A model generated the notes under the pieces. It saw only the letters and a program-made list of their open reading frames with translations, was not told the origin of the DNA and did no database searches. Below are positions 35,499 to 43,857 of a stretch of DNA of 64,000 nucleotides, in pieces. The translations under genes and the position numbers were made by a program. The first letter of the stretch is position 1; the number at the start of each line of letters is the position of its first letter. The stretch comes from Prevotellaceae bacterium UBA4332 (GTDB taxonomy: Bacteria > Bacteroidota > Bacteroidia > Bacteroidales > Bacteroidaceae). Location of the stretch: assembly GCA_002394365.1 (NCBI GenBank), contig DGTQ01000009.1, forward strand, positions 11,502 through 75,501, in the 5' to 3' direction.

Positions 35499-37130
35499 AT
35501 GAAAAACTGGATCTATCTAAAAAAAACATATTCAGGCTTTGATGATATTAAAGCTGCGGCATTAGCTTCGGTCCTATGCATAACCTCTGAAAGATTTAAT
35601 GTAGTTCATACTGATGTTATTACAATATATCTTAGGGGTGTAGCAAATGTTATTATAGGAAATCCGAACAAGAAGGAAGGGGATGTCGTGACAGTTATAG
35701 ATTTACCAGACTATGCTCCTTTTCAAATTCTTTGTAAAAAGATATGTGAACGATTGAACATAAAATATAAAAAGTCATATAGTCCATACTTGGGATTTGT
35801 TAGAGAAGAGAATGAAATAGACAGACAATTGTCAAAAAAAGGAAACTTAATTCTTTTTTGCTACTACCTAAATGAAAGGGAACTATTTCTGAAGTCCCAG
35901 CTAGAAGAAGTTGTTCAAAACTTGGGCGAGCATGTTGATAGTGCTATTTGTTGTGGTTCAAAAAGGGAATCACTTATTAAAGGTACCTATGATTTTAGGG
36001 AATTAATTCAGATAGATGAAGTAATAAAAAATAGACACCGAATTAAGATAATGGTAACGGCATTGCCTCTTGTCAAGGAGATAGGAAACCTTTTAGGCAT
36101 ACCAGTTATTTATTTATATTCATATTCATACATTGTTTACTACAAAAATGCGGAAGTTGTAAGAAGTTCTCTTACTAATTACGCTCAAAAACTAACTAAA
36201 GATATACTTGATATATGTAATGACAAAATGGTATTAGAAGAGCCTTTGAGTCTAGAAATAGTAAAAAATAAATTTGAAGTGCCTTATAGTTTTGATGAGG
36301 AGATTATTCCTTATTACAAACATTATTTGCCTTATGTTAATTTCTTGTTTCTTCCACCTTATAGCGAAGATTTAATGAATACAAGAACTTATCTTCAAAG
36401 TAATAAAAAAAACTTTTCGTATATGCCACAAACACGTGAAGAATATGAATATCATCTTAATTTGATTAAGGCTAATAAATTGAGATTTGTTGTATTGTGG
36501 CAAGATAGGAAGAATATCATCTCTAAGGATTTTCTGGATTATTACACGAACTTAGGAGCCTGTGGTTTTATTATTGCCAATGATGAGAATGCTAAGATAA
36601 TAAAGGAATATAATTCTAAACTATTGGTTATTTCTAGCATAGTTCAACGACTTTGTAAGGGTATAAGTACAAAAAACTTCGATTACTATGATTATTGCGT
36701 ATTGTTTTATCCCTTTACTCGTTCATTGAATGCCATAAAAAAACTATCAAAATTGAAAGATAAGTTGGTACTAATGCCTAATACGCATTGTCATACAGAT
36801 TGTCAGGGAATACAGCATTGGTTTATTGAAGACATTCGCACTTTTGAATTTGACAAACATTGTCCTGCATATAATGACAGCACAAAAAGCACTTTTATTT
36901 ATCCAGAACATCTATATTTGTTTGATAATTATGTTGGGGGTTATAAATTACAGGGAAGAGAATATCCAACTGACATAATTATTACTAATTGTGAAGCCTA
37001 TTTTAACAGAATTACACCAAAGACTCTTATATCTCCATTTTTGCAAGAAGAATTACAAAAATTGCATAAGGAGTCTTCTTTAGATGATTATTACAATTTT
37101 CAAACAAAAAATATCATAAGTCTAATTTAG
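35499..37130 (+). CDS. Large cluster protein with a U32-like C-terminal half (543 aa)
   Basis: It starts 8 nt after the radical SAM gene, so it is very likely co-expressed. The N-terminal half (~1-270) is a mixed alpha/beta domain with no recognised family. The C-terminal half resembles the TIM-barrel of U32-type proteins, which work on peptides, tRNA or ubiquinone. It has LPYVNFLFLPPYSEDLMN, LRFVVLWQDRK, FIIANDENAKIIKEYNSKLL, and a cysteine pair LMPNTHCHTDCQGIQHWF (residues ~425-442), possibly iron-sulfur ligands. A role in precursor maturation or peptide cleavage is inferred from position only. Confidence 0.55.
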   Translation: MKNWIYLKKTYSGFDDIKAAALASVLCITSERFNVVHTDVITIYLRGVANVIIGNPNKKEGDVVTVIDLPDYAPFQILCKKICERLNIKYKKSYSPYLGFVREENEIDRQLSKKGNLILFCYYLNERELFLKSQLEEVVQNLGEHVDSAICCGSKRESLIKGTYDFRELIQIDEVIKNRHRIKIMVTALPLVKEIGNLLGIPVIYLYSYSYIVYYKNAEVVRSSLTNYAQKLTKDILDICNDKMVLEEPLSLEIVKNKFEVPYSFDEEIIPYYKHYLPYVNFLFLPPYSEDLMNTRTYLQSNKKNFSYMPQTREEYEYHLNLIKANKLRFVVLWQDRKNIISKDFLDYYTNLGACGFIIANDENAKIIKEYNSKLLVISSIVQRLCKGISTKNFDYYDYCVLFYPFTRSLNAIKKLSKLKDKLVLMPNTHCHTDCQGIQHWFIEDIRTFEFDKHCPAYNDSTKSTFIYPEHLYLFDNYVGGYKLQGREYPTDIIITNCEAYFNRITPKTLISPFLQEELQKLHKESSLDDYYNFQTKNIISLI

Positions 37131-37143
37131 AATTAAATGCCAT

Positions 37144-37335
37144 ATGGTTATAATAACAATACTCCTCATCATAATACTACTATTTTTTGCCTTTATTGGA
37201 GGTAGTGCACTTGGATGGATGATTAAAGGGGGAGCAGCCATCTTTAAAATTCTATGGGATGGATGTGCCACCTCACTTGGTGTGATTTGGGCTATTTTCC
37301 TCTTTTCAATTCTCATATTAGCATTGCTTTTATAA
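37144..37335 (+). CDS. Small hydrophobic membrane protein (63 aa)
   Basis: Two transmembrane stretches (VIITILLIIILLFFAFIGG and VIWAIFLFSILILALLL) are separated by a glycine-rich loop with one Cys (KGGAAIFKILWDGCATS). It lies 13 nt after the 543-aa gene in the same direction. It could be an immunity or export helper for the RiPP cluster, or unrelated. No family recognised. Confidence 0.45.
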   Translation: MVIITILLIIILLFFAFIGGSALGWMIKGGAAIFKILWDGCATSLGVIWAIFLFSILILALLL

Positions 37336-37362
37336 TGTCAAGAAAAAAAATATGACCTAATC

Positions 37363-37394
37363 ATTGAATTTTTTGAGAAAAGTTACTATATTAT
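37363..37394 (+). promoter_or_regulatory. Promoter nearly identical to that at 39416
   Basis: ATTG (37363-37366), 20 nt, TATATTAT (37387-37394). From ttgaattttttgag through agttactatat it matches 39417-39444 with one mismatch. It precedes the 220-aa gene by about 27 nt. Confidence 0.6.
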
Positions 37395-37420
37395 ATATCT
37401 AATTTAACATTAATCGAATT

Positions 37421-38083
37421 ATGACACCAAAATTAAACATTTCTCCCCAAAAACTTTACGGTCCCCACACTCGAAGAGAAATTATGGAAGAAGAACAGTC
37501 TGAATTATGGAAGCGGGCTACAAAATGCGTGAAGAAGCTATCTGAAGTACAAAAACGTGTCGTTGAACTTCTGCCAGAATGTAGGAAGCAACTACCTACC
37601 CAATATGCAGATTTGCAAGATAAAAAAGCTCTAAGTGTTCTATTAAACCATATCCATCTTCGCTCATTATATGCTTTCTCTAATTCTATATACAGATTGC
37701 TGGATAATCAATGCAAGGATTTAGCAAATTGTATAGCCCAAAGAGGTGAAAGGCAAGCAGAAGAAGAAGAAGAATATGAGGTATTAGAAACAACGCTTGA
37801 TACTTTATCCAAAATCTCCTTCGATTCTCTTATAAAAGACTCCTCAATTACAGGGCTAGAGAATATAAACAAAATAACGGAGGATTTGCATGGAGGGGAA
37901 GTTTTCTATGTATATTCAAATGGTTATTGGGAGTTTCACGATACGTTAAACACTGTAAGAAACATAGTTAACAAGGGTATTGTCTCTGAGCAACTTTGGA
38001 GTGACGCAATAAAGAGTCAAGATCCTGTAAGTTCTGATATAAAAGAATTGTTGGATGATAATGAGACTTTGAGAATTTACTGA
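37421..38083 (+). CDS. Unknown cytoplasmic helical protein (220 aa)
   Basis: The protein is almost entirely helical with a coiled segment (EEEQSELWKRATKCVKKLSE) and an acidic run (AEEEEEYEVLE near residue 113). No signal, membrane segment or known motif is seen. Its promoter is a near copy of that of the DUF2971 operon, so the two may be expressed together. It ends just before the mosaic of gene fragments. Function unknown. Confidence 0.55.
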   Translation: MTPKLNISPQKLYGPHTRREIMEEEQSELWKRATKCVKKLSEVQKRVVELLPECRKQLPTQYADLQDKKALSVLLNHIHLRSLYAFSNSIYRLLDNQCKDLANCIAQRGERQAEEEEEYEVLETTLDTLSKISFDSLIKDSSITGLENINKITEDLHGGEVFYVYSNGYWEFHDTLNTVRNIVNKGIVSEQLWSDAIKSQDPVSSDIKELLDDNETLRIY

Positions 38084-38125
38084 AATATAGGTGAAACATA
38101 GATTTCCCTAAACTAAGTCATAATT

Positions 38126-38206
38126 ATGAGAGCAACTCCTAAAGATATAAAATCATTAAAAGAATTTGTAGACAATATGAAATCAAAAGAAAAAGCAAGG
38201 TCATAA
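38126..38206 (+). pseudogene. Broken copy of the start of the PD-(D/E)XK gene
   Basis: 77 nt from the ATG match 40833-40909 with about seven changes; a stop follows after 25 codons (MRATPKDIKSLKEF then a TAA). It begins exactly at the start codon of its parent gene. Confidence 0.85.
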
Positions 38207-38257
38207 TAAATAGTATGTTTGCATAATTTCCGAATCTAAACAATAAAATAATAGACA

Positions 38258-38321
38258 ATGAAAAGAACTATCATTTATGTTTTTGGTCCCAAGAGGCTTG
38301 CTGCTAAGTATTTCGCCAATG
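38258..38321 (+). pseudogene. Broken copy of the start of the GIY-YIG-like gene
   Basis: 64 nt from the ATG match 42114-42177 (MKRTIIYVFGPKRLAAKYFA), with several silent changes, then the match stops and another fragment begins three bases later. Confidence 0.85.
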
Positions 38322-38323
38322 GT

Positions 38324-38380
38324 GAAACGGGCAGGATGAGCAGGAAGGCTATGGGTATCCGTGAAGAAAAGATGGGGACG
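38324..38380 (+). pseudogene. Internal fragment of the DUF2971 gene
   Basis: 57 nt match 39626-39682 with two mismatches (ETGRMSRKAMGIREEKMGT). It is fused directly to the preceding fragment. Confidence 0.85.
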
Positions 38381-38398
38381 TAACTTCCTCGATGATGG

Positions 38399-38528
38399 CT
38401 GGGGTAATGCTTGATGGCAGGTGCAGCCAGCCGAGGAAGTCATTACCTGGTACAGTGCCCTCTTCCAAGCCCTTCTGTGCCTGAGCCACCTTGTCCTTAA
38501 ATGCCATTACAGCTCCAGCAGGCAGAAA
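38399..38528 (-). pseudogene. 130-bp fragment of pgi
   Basis: 130 nt match 27196-27325 of pgi with only two mismatches, in the same orientation relative to the window. It is far from its parent (11 kb) and is inserted between the DUF2971 fragment and a peptidase remnant. The high identity points to a recent copy. Confidence 0.9.
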
Positions 38529-38911
38529 TGCCGTTCTTTGCAGATAGCCTCTATGTGCTGGAACCCGACTGCAAGGGAGGGGAAGATATACATACCAATC
38601 TCAAGGGCATACCTTGTGCAAGTAATGATTTTATTGAGACCTTACAAATTGAAGCTAATGGTTACACAATTACTGATGGTAAAGGTAGCGATATCTTTGC
38701 TCTGACACTTAACGGCATCGGTGTGAGTTGTGCCAATATACCAGCAGGCTACCATCTTCCTCACAAGGACGACGAGTACACTTCAGTTCCTGAATTAGAG
38801 CATACTCTATCTTATATTCAACACATAATTAATACAATCGACAAACGGTTCCCTCATAGTTATAAAACAGAGACACAACTGATGGTTAATAAATTCTTGA
38901 ATGCAGAATAA
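38529..38911 (+). pseudogene. C-terminal remnant of a metallopeptidase-like protein
   Basis: The reading frame is open into the pgi fragment, but recognisable protein starts near MPFFADSLYVLEPDCKGG. The end, IGVSCANIPAGYHLPHKDDE then VPELEHTLSYIQHII, resembles the C-terminal metal-site segment of M20/M28-type aminopeptidases. The N-terminal two thirds are missing. It ends at the ATG of the next gene. The family assignment is tentative. Confidence 0.5.
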
Positions 38912-39289
38912 ATGAAAAAATCGATTATTACTTTTATATTGCTAACAATCGTGGCTATTGGAATGTATGCGCAGCAAAAGCAGATATCATACATCAAGCC
39001 TGACGGAGCTTGGTATCATGTGTATGACGAGAGTGGAAAGAAGGTCAACACGATGTCGAAACAGGCTGTTGGCAAAGTGGTGGGCTGGGGAACTGATTTC
39101 TTTGTCGCTGTAGATGGTGCATGGGTGAAGACCTATGATGTAACAGGCAAGAAAATCAATACTATGTCAAAACAGGCTCTTGGCGAAGTGATCGGAGTTT
39201 CTGGTAATACGTTCACTACTCAGGATGGAGACTGGATTAAGGTTTATGACAAGACGGGTAAGAAAATCAGCACAAGAAGTGCCCATTGA
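38912..39289 (+). CDS. Small exported protein with three repeats (125 aa)
   Basis: A signal peptide (FILLTIVAIGMYAQ) is followed by three copies of a ~38-residue repeat of the pattern W-x-x-x-Y-D-x-x-G-K-K-x-x-T (WYHVYDESGKKVNTMS, WVKTYDVTGKKINTMS, WIKVYDKTGKKISTRS). Each looks like a short beta-blade. It starts one base after the peptidase remnant. Function unknown; probably periplasmic or secreted. Confidence 0.65.
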   Translation: MKKSIITFILLTIVAIGMYAQQKQISYIKPDGAWYHVYDESGKKVNTMSKQAVGKVVGWGTDFFVAVDGAWVKTYDVTGKKINTMSKQALGEVIGVSGNTFTTQDGDWIKVYDKTGKKISTRSAH

Positions 39290-39415
39290 CCTCAGGTGGT
39301 TTCTCATGGTTTAAACGAAAATAGCTTGAAAGGAGTGGAGATTAGTGGGATTTTGAGAATTTTGTGCTAATGGGTATAATAAATTTTGAGGATTTTTTGT
39401 TTTTTGTGCCAATTA

Positions 39416-39447
39416 TTTGAATTTTTTGAGAATAGTTACTATATTTG
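39416..39447 (+). promoter_or_regulatory. Consensus promoter of the DUF2971 - nuclease operon
   Basis: TTTG (39416-39419), 20 nt, TATATTTG (39440-39447), a full match. The ATG is 25 nt further. This supports the start at 39473 and not the longer frame from 39386, which would begin upstream of the promoter. Confidence 0.8.
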
Positions 39448-39472
39448 CATTTGGAATGAAATACTAATTACC

Positions 39473-40849
39473 ATGCATATCAATGAAGTAGAAAGAATCT
39501 TACAGGAGTCCGTAAGCGGTCAAGAAAACCAGTACGAGATAAGAAGGTATTGCGACCACATCTGTTGTGAGTCTGATTTTGTCTTGTTGTGTGACGGATT
39601 GGAATATGCTTATTTCAAGTTTGACGAAACAGGCAGGATGAGCAGGAAGGCAATGGGTATCCGTGAAGAAAAGATGGGGACGGCTTCCTTTTATGTTGTG
39701 CTTAGAGACACTGATGCGTTTATTCCTACCAGTTTGTCGTGCAAGGTTTATACGAGAAACAACATGAAGTCTTCCTTCGAATGTGATACAGATTGCCTGT
39801 TGGAAAAATTAGAGGGATATCACTCAACCTCAAGCATACCCATGACAATAGAGGATGTTGCTGACTTTTTCGAGAAGACGTATTCGTCGCTGATAAGGGG
39901 AAGGATGCAGACATTTATGTCCAGAGTAAGAGAGGAAAAGAAACTTTCAGACGTCATTGAGGATCATGGAACCTATTTCATGCTCACTCCTCAATACGAA
40001 CGCCTGTTCTTCTGCTCGTTACTTGGTAGCACTTCAGGAACACCGAAGAGGTTATGTCGCTATACCAGCCTTGCTTCTTTGTTCCGTACATTGTCTGAGA
40101 GACAGCAGAGCATGTGCAGTACGGTATGCATGAACGACAAGACGGAAAACGATTATGCCCAAAAGTTTATCAGCGAAGCCATGCCTCAGTCAAATGTTAT
40201 TAGCAGACTTCAAGCCAGAACGTCATCTTCAAATGCTGATACATTCAGTTTTATTCTTTCTGGAAGCAGGATGAGCAAGAAAGACGACCTCAATATGTGG
40301 AGGCTATATGGAGATGATTCTAAAGGTGTTAGTTTATGGTATATGGTTGACGATGAACTGCCTGAGCATTTCTTTTTAGCCAAGGTCAGTTATGCTAAGA
40401 ATGAAGCTCATGCTGAATTGTCCTATCTCTCAAGCAAGATGGGTAAGGGCGTATGCGGGAGGAATTTTGAAATTCGCAACCTGAACAGCTGGCTGCATTT
40501 CTTTAAACCTTCAGAATATGCGGTGGAAGAAGAAGTGCGGCTGCTGTACGAAATGAATGACGGAAGCCTGCTTGACGCAACAAACGGGAAATGGATTTAT
40601 AATACATCAAATGGGATTATTGCCCCAATAGTCAGATTCCCTATTACAAAGGTTGACAGCAGATTTCCACTTGTGCTTGAACGGATTGTACTTGGTCCAA
40701 ACCTTAAAGAACGTGGCATTAACAAAGAACAACTGCTTCTCATGTTAAAATATGGGCAGATAAATGTAACCGATAACTTTGAAATTACATATTCCGACAT
40801 CAATAGTTACATAACAAATAACAGCCATAGTTATGAGAGCAACCCCTAA
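39473..40849 (+). CDS. DUF2971-like protein, first gene of a defence-like operon (458 aa)
   Basis: The C-terminal half has the pattern of DUF2971 proteins: CRYTSLASLFRTLSERQQ, CMNDKTENDY (in place of the usual NDP(F/L)E), LNMWRLYGDDSKGVSLWYMV, AVEEEVRLLYE and LERIVLGPNLKERGINKEQL. The N-terminal ~190 residues are not recognised. The start at 39473 (MHINEVERIL) is set by the promoter. The stop overlaps the next start by 17 nt, so the two genes are coupled. DUF2971 genes are often seen in accessory islands; a defence role is inferred from the nuclease partners. An internal fragment is repeated at 38324-38380. Confidence 0.75.
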   Translation: MHINEVERILQESVSGQENQYEIRRYCDHICCESDFVLLCDGLEYAYFKFDETGRMSRKAMGIREEKMGTASFYVVLRDTDAFIPTSLSCKVYTRNNMKSSFECDTDCLLEKLEGYHSTSSIPMTIEDVADFFEKTYSSLIRGRMQTFMSRVREEKKLSDVIEDHGTYFMLTPQYERLFFCSLLGSTSGTPKRLCRYTSLASLFRTLSERQQSMCSTVCMNDKTENDYAQKFISEAMPQSNVISRLQARTSSSNADTFSFILSGSRMSKKDDLNMWRLYGDDSKGVSLWYMVDDELPEHFFLAKVSYAKNEAHAELSYLSSKMGKGVCGRNFEIRNLNSWLHFFKPSEYAVEEEVRLLYEMNDGSLLDATNGKWIYNTSNGIIAPIVRFPITKVDSRFPLVLERIVLGPNLKERGINKEQLLLMLKYGQINVTDNFEITYSDINSYITNNSHSYESNP

Positions 40850-42101
40850 AGAAATAAAATCATTAAAAGAATTTGTAGATAATATGAAATTAAAAGAAAA
40901 TGCAAAGTCCAAGGTAAAAGGACTCATGGAATCGCCAATGTTATATTTGTCTGGTGGGTCAAAGGAATTGTTTCACAGCAATTTCCTCTATTGGTTAGGC
41001 GTGAACTATCGTGATGCTTTTCAGCAGACAATGACAAGGCTACTTAATATAAATGCCACTTGGCCAGAAGGCTGGGAAGTTAAACGTGAGTATAAGCATT
41101 TGGATTTGTGCGTAACCTACCTGAAAGATACAGGAAAGATGCGCAATGGCGAATCTGTTAAGAAAGAGTGTGCATTCATCATTCTGGAAAATAAGGTGAA
41201 AAGCTTGCCTGAGCGAATGCAACTGAAACGATATGAGAAGGTGTTTGAGGGCTACAATCAGGGGTGCTCCTATGCTGTACTCTCATTGGTAAAAAATTTC
41301 CCTGGAAGCAAGTATTTAGACGAAAACACATGTTGGCAACTTCATCATTACGATGAATTGGCAGATGTAATCAGCAAATATTGCACTGCTGATATCCGTA
41401 AAGAGCATCATATATACATTAGCGACTATTGCGCATATGTGAGAGAACTCAGCAAATTGGCTGAAGGATGGAAGGTCGAGGAAGATGATACTTTCTTAGC
41501 ACAAGAAGAGGGTTTGGCTGAACTGAGACTGAATGATATCTATGAAAAGGTGCGATATGCTCAGATTGCTACCATATTAGCAAATAGGCTGGAGAATGTG
41601 GTCAAGCCTAATGATGAGGAAGAGAGCATAGTGCTGGGCATGAGTGATTTCGACGTGATATTGAAACGTAGGATTGACGCAGATGAGATATTGTGCTATT
41701 ACGGATGTCCAGAAGCTGCACCCTATAGTCAGGTTTTCATCAATAGCGGTATGTCTCATGCTATTGGGTTTATAGAGGCAAAGGTGAAAGTGTCAAACGA
41801 CTGCTGTCTTGTGTTGCAAATACAAGGCAACCGTTATTGTCATGGAATAGAAAAACAAAACATCGTTCATAATAGTACCTCCCTATCTGAATGGCTTCGG
41901 AATTTCATCGAATTCAAGTTTGGTGGTCTGCCTGATCATAAATCTAAGCCAGATTCAACACAATGCCACTACAAAGGCGGATTTCTTTATAAGTCTCAGA
42001 AAATTGATACAAACGTTAAGGTTCGTAGTATCGTAGATGCAATGAAAAATGACTTAGAAATTATTCTAAAAGCTAAACTAAATCCTAATAACAAGTCCTA
42101 A
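40833..42101 (+). CDS. PD-(D/E)XK nuclease superfamily protein (PDDEXK_4-like, 422 aa)
   Basis: The nuclease core is near the N-terminus: SKELFHSNFLYWLG (first acidic residue, ~45), REYKHLDLCVTYL (catalytic Asp, ~85), FIILENKVKSLP (E-x-K, ~110) and QLKRYEKVF. This layout fits the PDDEXK_4 family of uncharacterised nucleases, often found with defence genes. The remaining 300 residues probably give target recognition. It overlaps the DUF2971 gene upstream and lies 12 nt before the GIY-YIG-like gene. A broken copy of its first 25 codons is at 38126. Confidence 0.8.
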   Translation: MRATPKEIKSLKEFVDNMKLKENAKSKVKGLMESPMLYLSGGSKELFHSNFLYWLGVNYRDAFQQTMTRLLNINATWPEGWEVKREYKHLDLCVTYLKDTGKMRNGESVKKECAFIILENKVKSLPERMQLKRYEKVFEGYNQGCSYAVLSLVKNFPGSKYLDENTCWQLHHYDELADVISKYCTADIRKEHHIYISDYCAYVRELSKLAEGWKVEEDDTFLAQEEGLAELRLNDIYEKVRYAQIATILANRLENVVKPNDEEESIVLGMSDFDVILKRRIDADEILCYYGCPEAAPYSQVFINSGMSHAIGFIEAKVKVSNDCCLVLQIQGNRYCHGIEKQNIVHNSTSLSEWLRNFIEFKFGGLPDHKSKPDSTQCHYKGGFLYKSQKIDTNVKVRSIVDAMKNDLEIILKAKLNPNNKS

Positions 42102-42113
42102 AGAATTTGAACG

Positions 42114-43046
42114 ATGAAAAGAACAATTATCTATGTATTTGGTCCTAAGAGGCTTGCTGCAAAATATTTTGCCAATGACGAGATGGCACAGCAGGAAGGG
42201 GGCTGGCTGAAGATTGGACAGACATCAGAAACAGACGATAAAATAGATAAATGGGACTGTGCCATGAACCGTATAAAAGCGGAGACACATACGGGCATTC
42301 CTGAGGTTTGCCAACTTTTTGACGTATTTGAATATCCATTTAAGGAAGGTAATAACGATGATGTGCTAAGAAGCATATTGGCTGAAGATTTATATCAGTT
42401 GGAGTGTTCGAAGATGCATAACCGCGCTTTGGAGAAATATGAAATCAAGGCTGGGCGCGAGTTCGTATATGGTGTATGCAGAAGTCAGGTTCTGAATGCT
42501 GTTGCCAAGTTTGAGCGGAATCTGATACTGGAATACTACAAACAGGAAGAGTTTGACTATCTCATGGAGCTCATTCAGAAGAACAATGCAGACGAAGAGG
42601 AAACCACACCAAATATTGATGATAATGGTGCTATGCCTGCTGATGCAAAAACAGAATGGTGCGACCAATTGTGGGGAAAGGTAATTGAGAAACTTGATTT
42701 GGATGTAAAGATTACTAACCCTCAAGGTCGTCCGTATATATATTTTATGTCGAAGGCAAACAAAGTATTCTCGTACGTCTTAGGCTATAGCGTCAGGTAT
42801 GGTACTACTACAGTTTCCATTGAGACCTATCAGGGCGAAATAGTAAGGGACGAGTTAAACCGATTCATTGCTGACAATGACATAATCTCAAGGATTCCCA
42901 ACTTGAAAATGAATCAAGGAGTAAAGAGGAAAGAGAAATGGGCATGGTCAGTCTCTGACACATTAGAAAAATCGGACGATGAACTGGTCGATTGGTTTGT
43001 GAACACCTTATTGCTCTTTTATCAGACTTTCGAAAAAGTAATATGA
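42114..43046 (+). CDS. GIY-YIG-like / DUF4268-like protein (310 aa)
   Basis: The N-terminus, IIYVFGPKRLAAKYF then GGWLKIGQTSETDDKI and NRIKAETHTGIPE, has the strand order of GIY-YIG domains of the T5orf172 kind. The C-terminal part (WCDQLWGKVIEKLDLDV ... RPYIYFMSKANKVF ... SVRYGTTTVSIETYQGE) resembles DUF4268, a restriction-linked domain. It is the third gene of the operon and probably acts on DNA with the PD-(D/E)XK protein. A broken copy of its start is at 38258. The domain calls are by eye. Confidence 0.6.
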   Translation: MKRTIIYVFGPKRLAAKYFANDEMAQQEGGWLKIGQTSETDDKIDKWDCAMNRIKAETHTGIPEVCQLFDVFEYPFKEGNNDDVLRSILAEDLYQLECSKMHNRALEKYEIKAGREFVYGVCRSQVLNAVAKFERNLILEYYKQEEFDYLMELIQKNNADEEETTPNIDDNGAMPADAKTEWCDQLWGKVIEKLDLDVKITNPQGRPYIYFMSKANKVFSYVLGYSVRYGTTTVSIETYQGEIVRDELNRFIADNDIISRIPNLKMNQGVKRKEKWAWSVSDTLEKSDDELVDWFVNTLLLFYQTFEKVI

Positions 43047-43085
43047 TTGATGACCCTGATTTGCCATTCTAAGACGTAAATTCCA

Positions 43086-43772
43086 ATGACAAAGAGAGAA
43101 TTGGGAAAAGATTTAATCAGGTCGTTCCCTATTTACGAACTGCTACAGATTCGCATCGAGGGACATCGATACCCTCGCCGGCGAATCTGTCAGCAACGAT
43201 TAGGTTTCTTCGACACAAAGGAACATGCTGAGGAATCCATGCATTCGACTATCGAATTTTATAAGAAGGTATGTAAGAATTACTATGATGATTGTTTCGG
43301 GTTCTTTCTGCTTGAGCAGTTTGTCCATAATAGGGGAAGTTCATTCTACTGGAACGAACGGCACCAGAAATGTTTCTCTTTTAATGCTGATGGGAAACTC
43401 AATGACTTTGTCGCTTTAGATGAGTTGGGATTGTACCATGGTCGCAAGCAAGAGGACATCCGCTTCAAAGTAGGTGACATCGTGGAGGCAGTTGACGGGA
43501 AATATTCTGACCTGGGCATAGTGGGTGCCCTGCCTCTCACTACAGACACTTACCAACAAATGGAAGAGAATCTCGAAGAATGTGAACATCCAAGTCATTT
43601 CCTCGATGAAAGTAACGACTGCTATCTGGTTTACACTCTTGGCGAAACTGGTTCACATTTCCATCCCGTCTGCTACAGTGTGTTCCCGCCAACCCATCCC
43701 GTTCCTGAGAAAATTTCTGCCCAACTGAGGGCGAGTATGCTAAATTATCTATTGCCAAAGAAGAAAGAATAA
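43086..43772 (+). CDS. Unknown protein at the end of the defence-like operon (228 aa)
   Basis: It begins 39 nt after the GIY-YIG-like gene, in the same direction, and is followed by a terminator. The middle has a short beta segment FKVGDIVEAVDGKYSDLGIV, like SH3-type barrels, and HFHPVCYSVFPPTHPVP near the end. No signal or membrane segment. Its base composition is less AT-rich than the RiPP genes. Function unknown; it may belong to the same system as the upstream three genes. Confidence 0.6.
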   Translation: MTKRELGKDLIRSFPIYELLQIRIEGHRYPRRRICQQRLGFFDTKEHAEESMHSTIEFYKKVCKNYYDDCFGFFLLEQFVHNRGSSFYWNERHQKCFSFNADGKLNDFVALDELGLYHGRKQEDIRFKVGDIVEAVDGKYSDLGIVGALPLTTDTYQQMEENLEECEHPSHFLDESNDCYLVYTLGETGSHFHPVCYSVFPPTHPVPEKISAQLRASMLNYLLPKKKE

Positions 43773-43797
43773 TAATAACGAGGGAGTAATAGCAAAT

Positions 43798-43832
43798 AAA
43801 AGCCCTGACTCGGATATGAGTCAGGGCTTGTC
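43798..43832. terminator. Terminator between the defence-like operon and the HU-like gene
   Basis: AAGCCCTGACTC / GAGTCAGGGCTT stem with a 6-nt loop between convergent genes; no long T-run on either side. Confidence 0.75.
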
Positions 43833-43857
43833 GTATGTATAACGAACGGAGGGTGGA

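Noticed and set aside
39386..39472. Longer start for the DUF2971 gene
   Set aside because: It begins upstream of a full-consensus promoter, so the mRNA would not include it.
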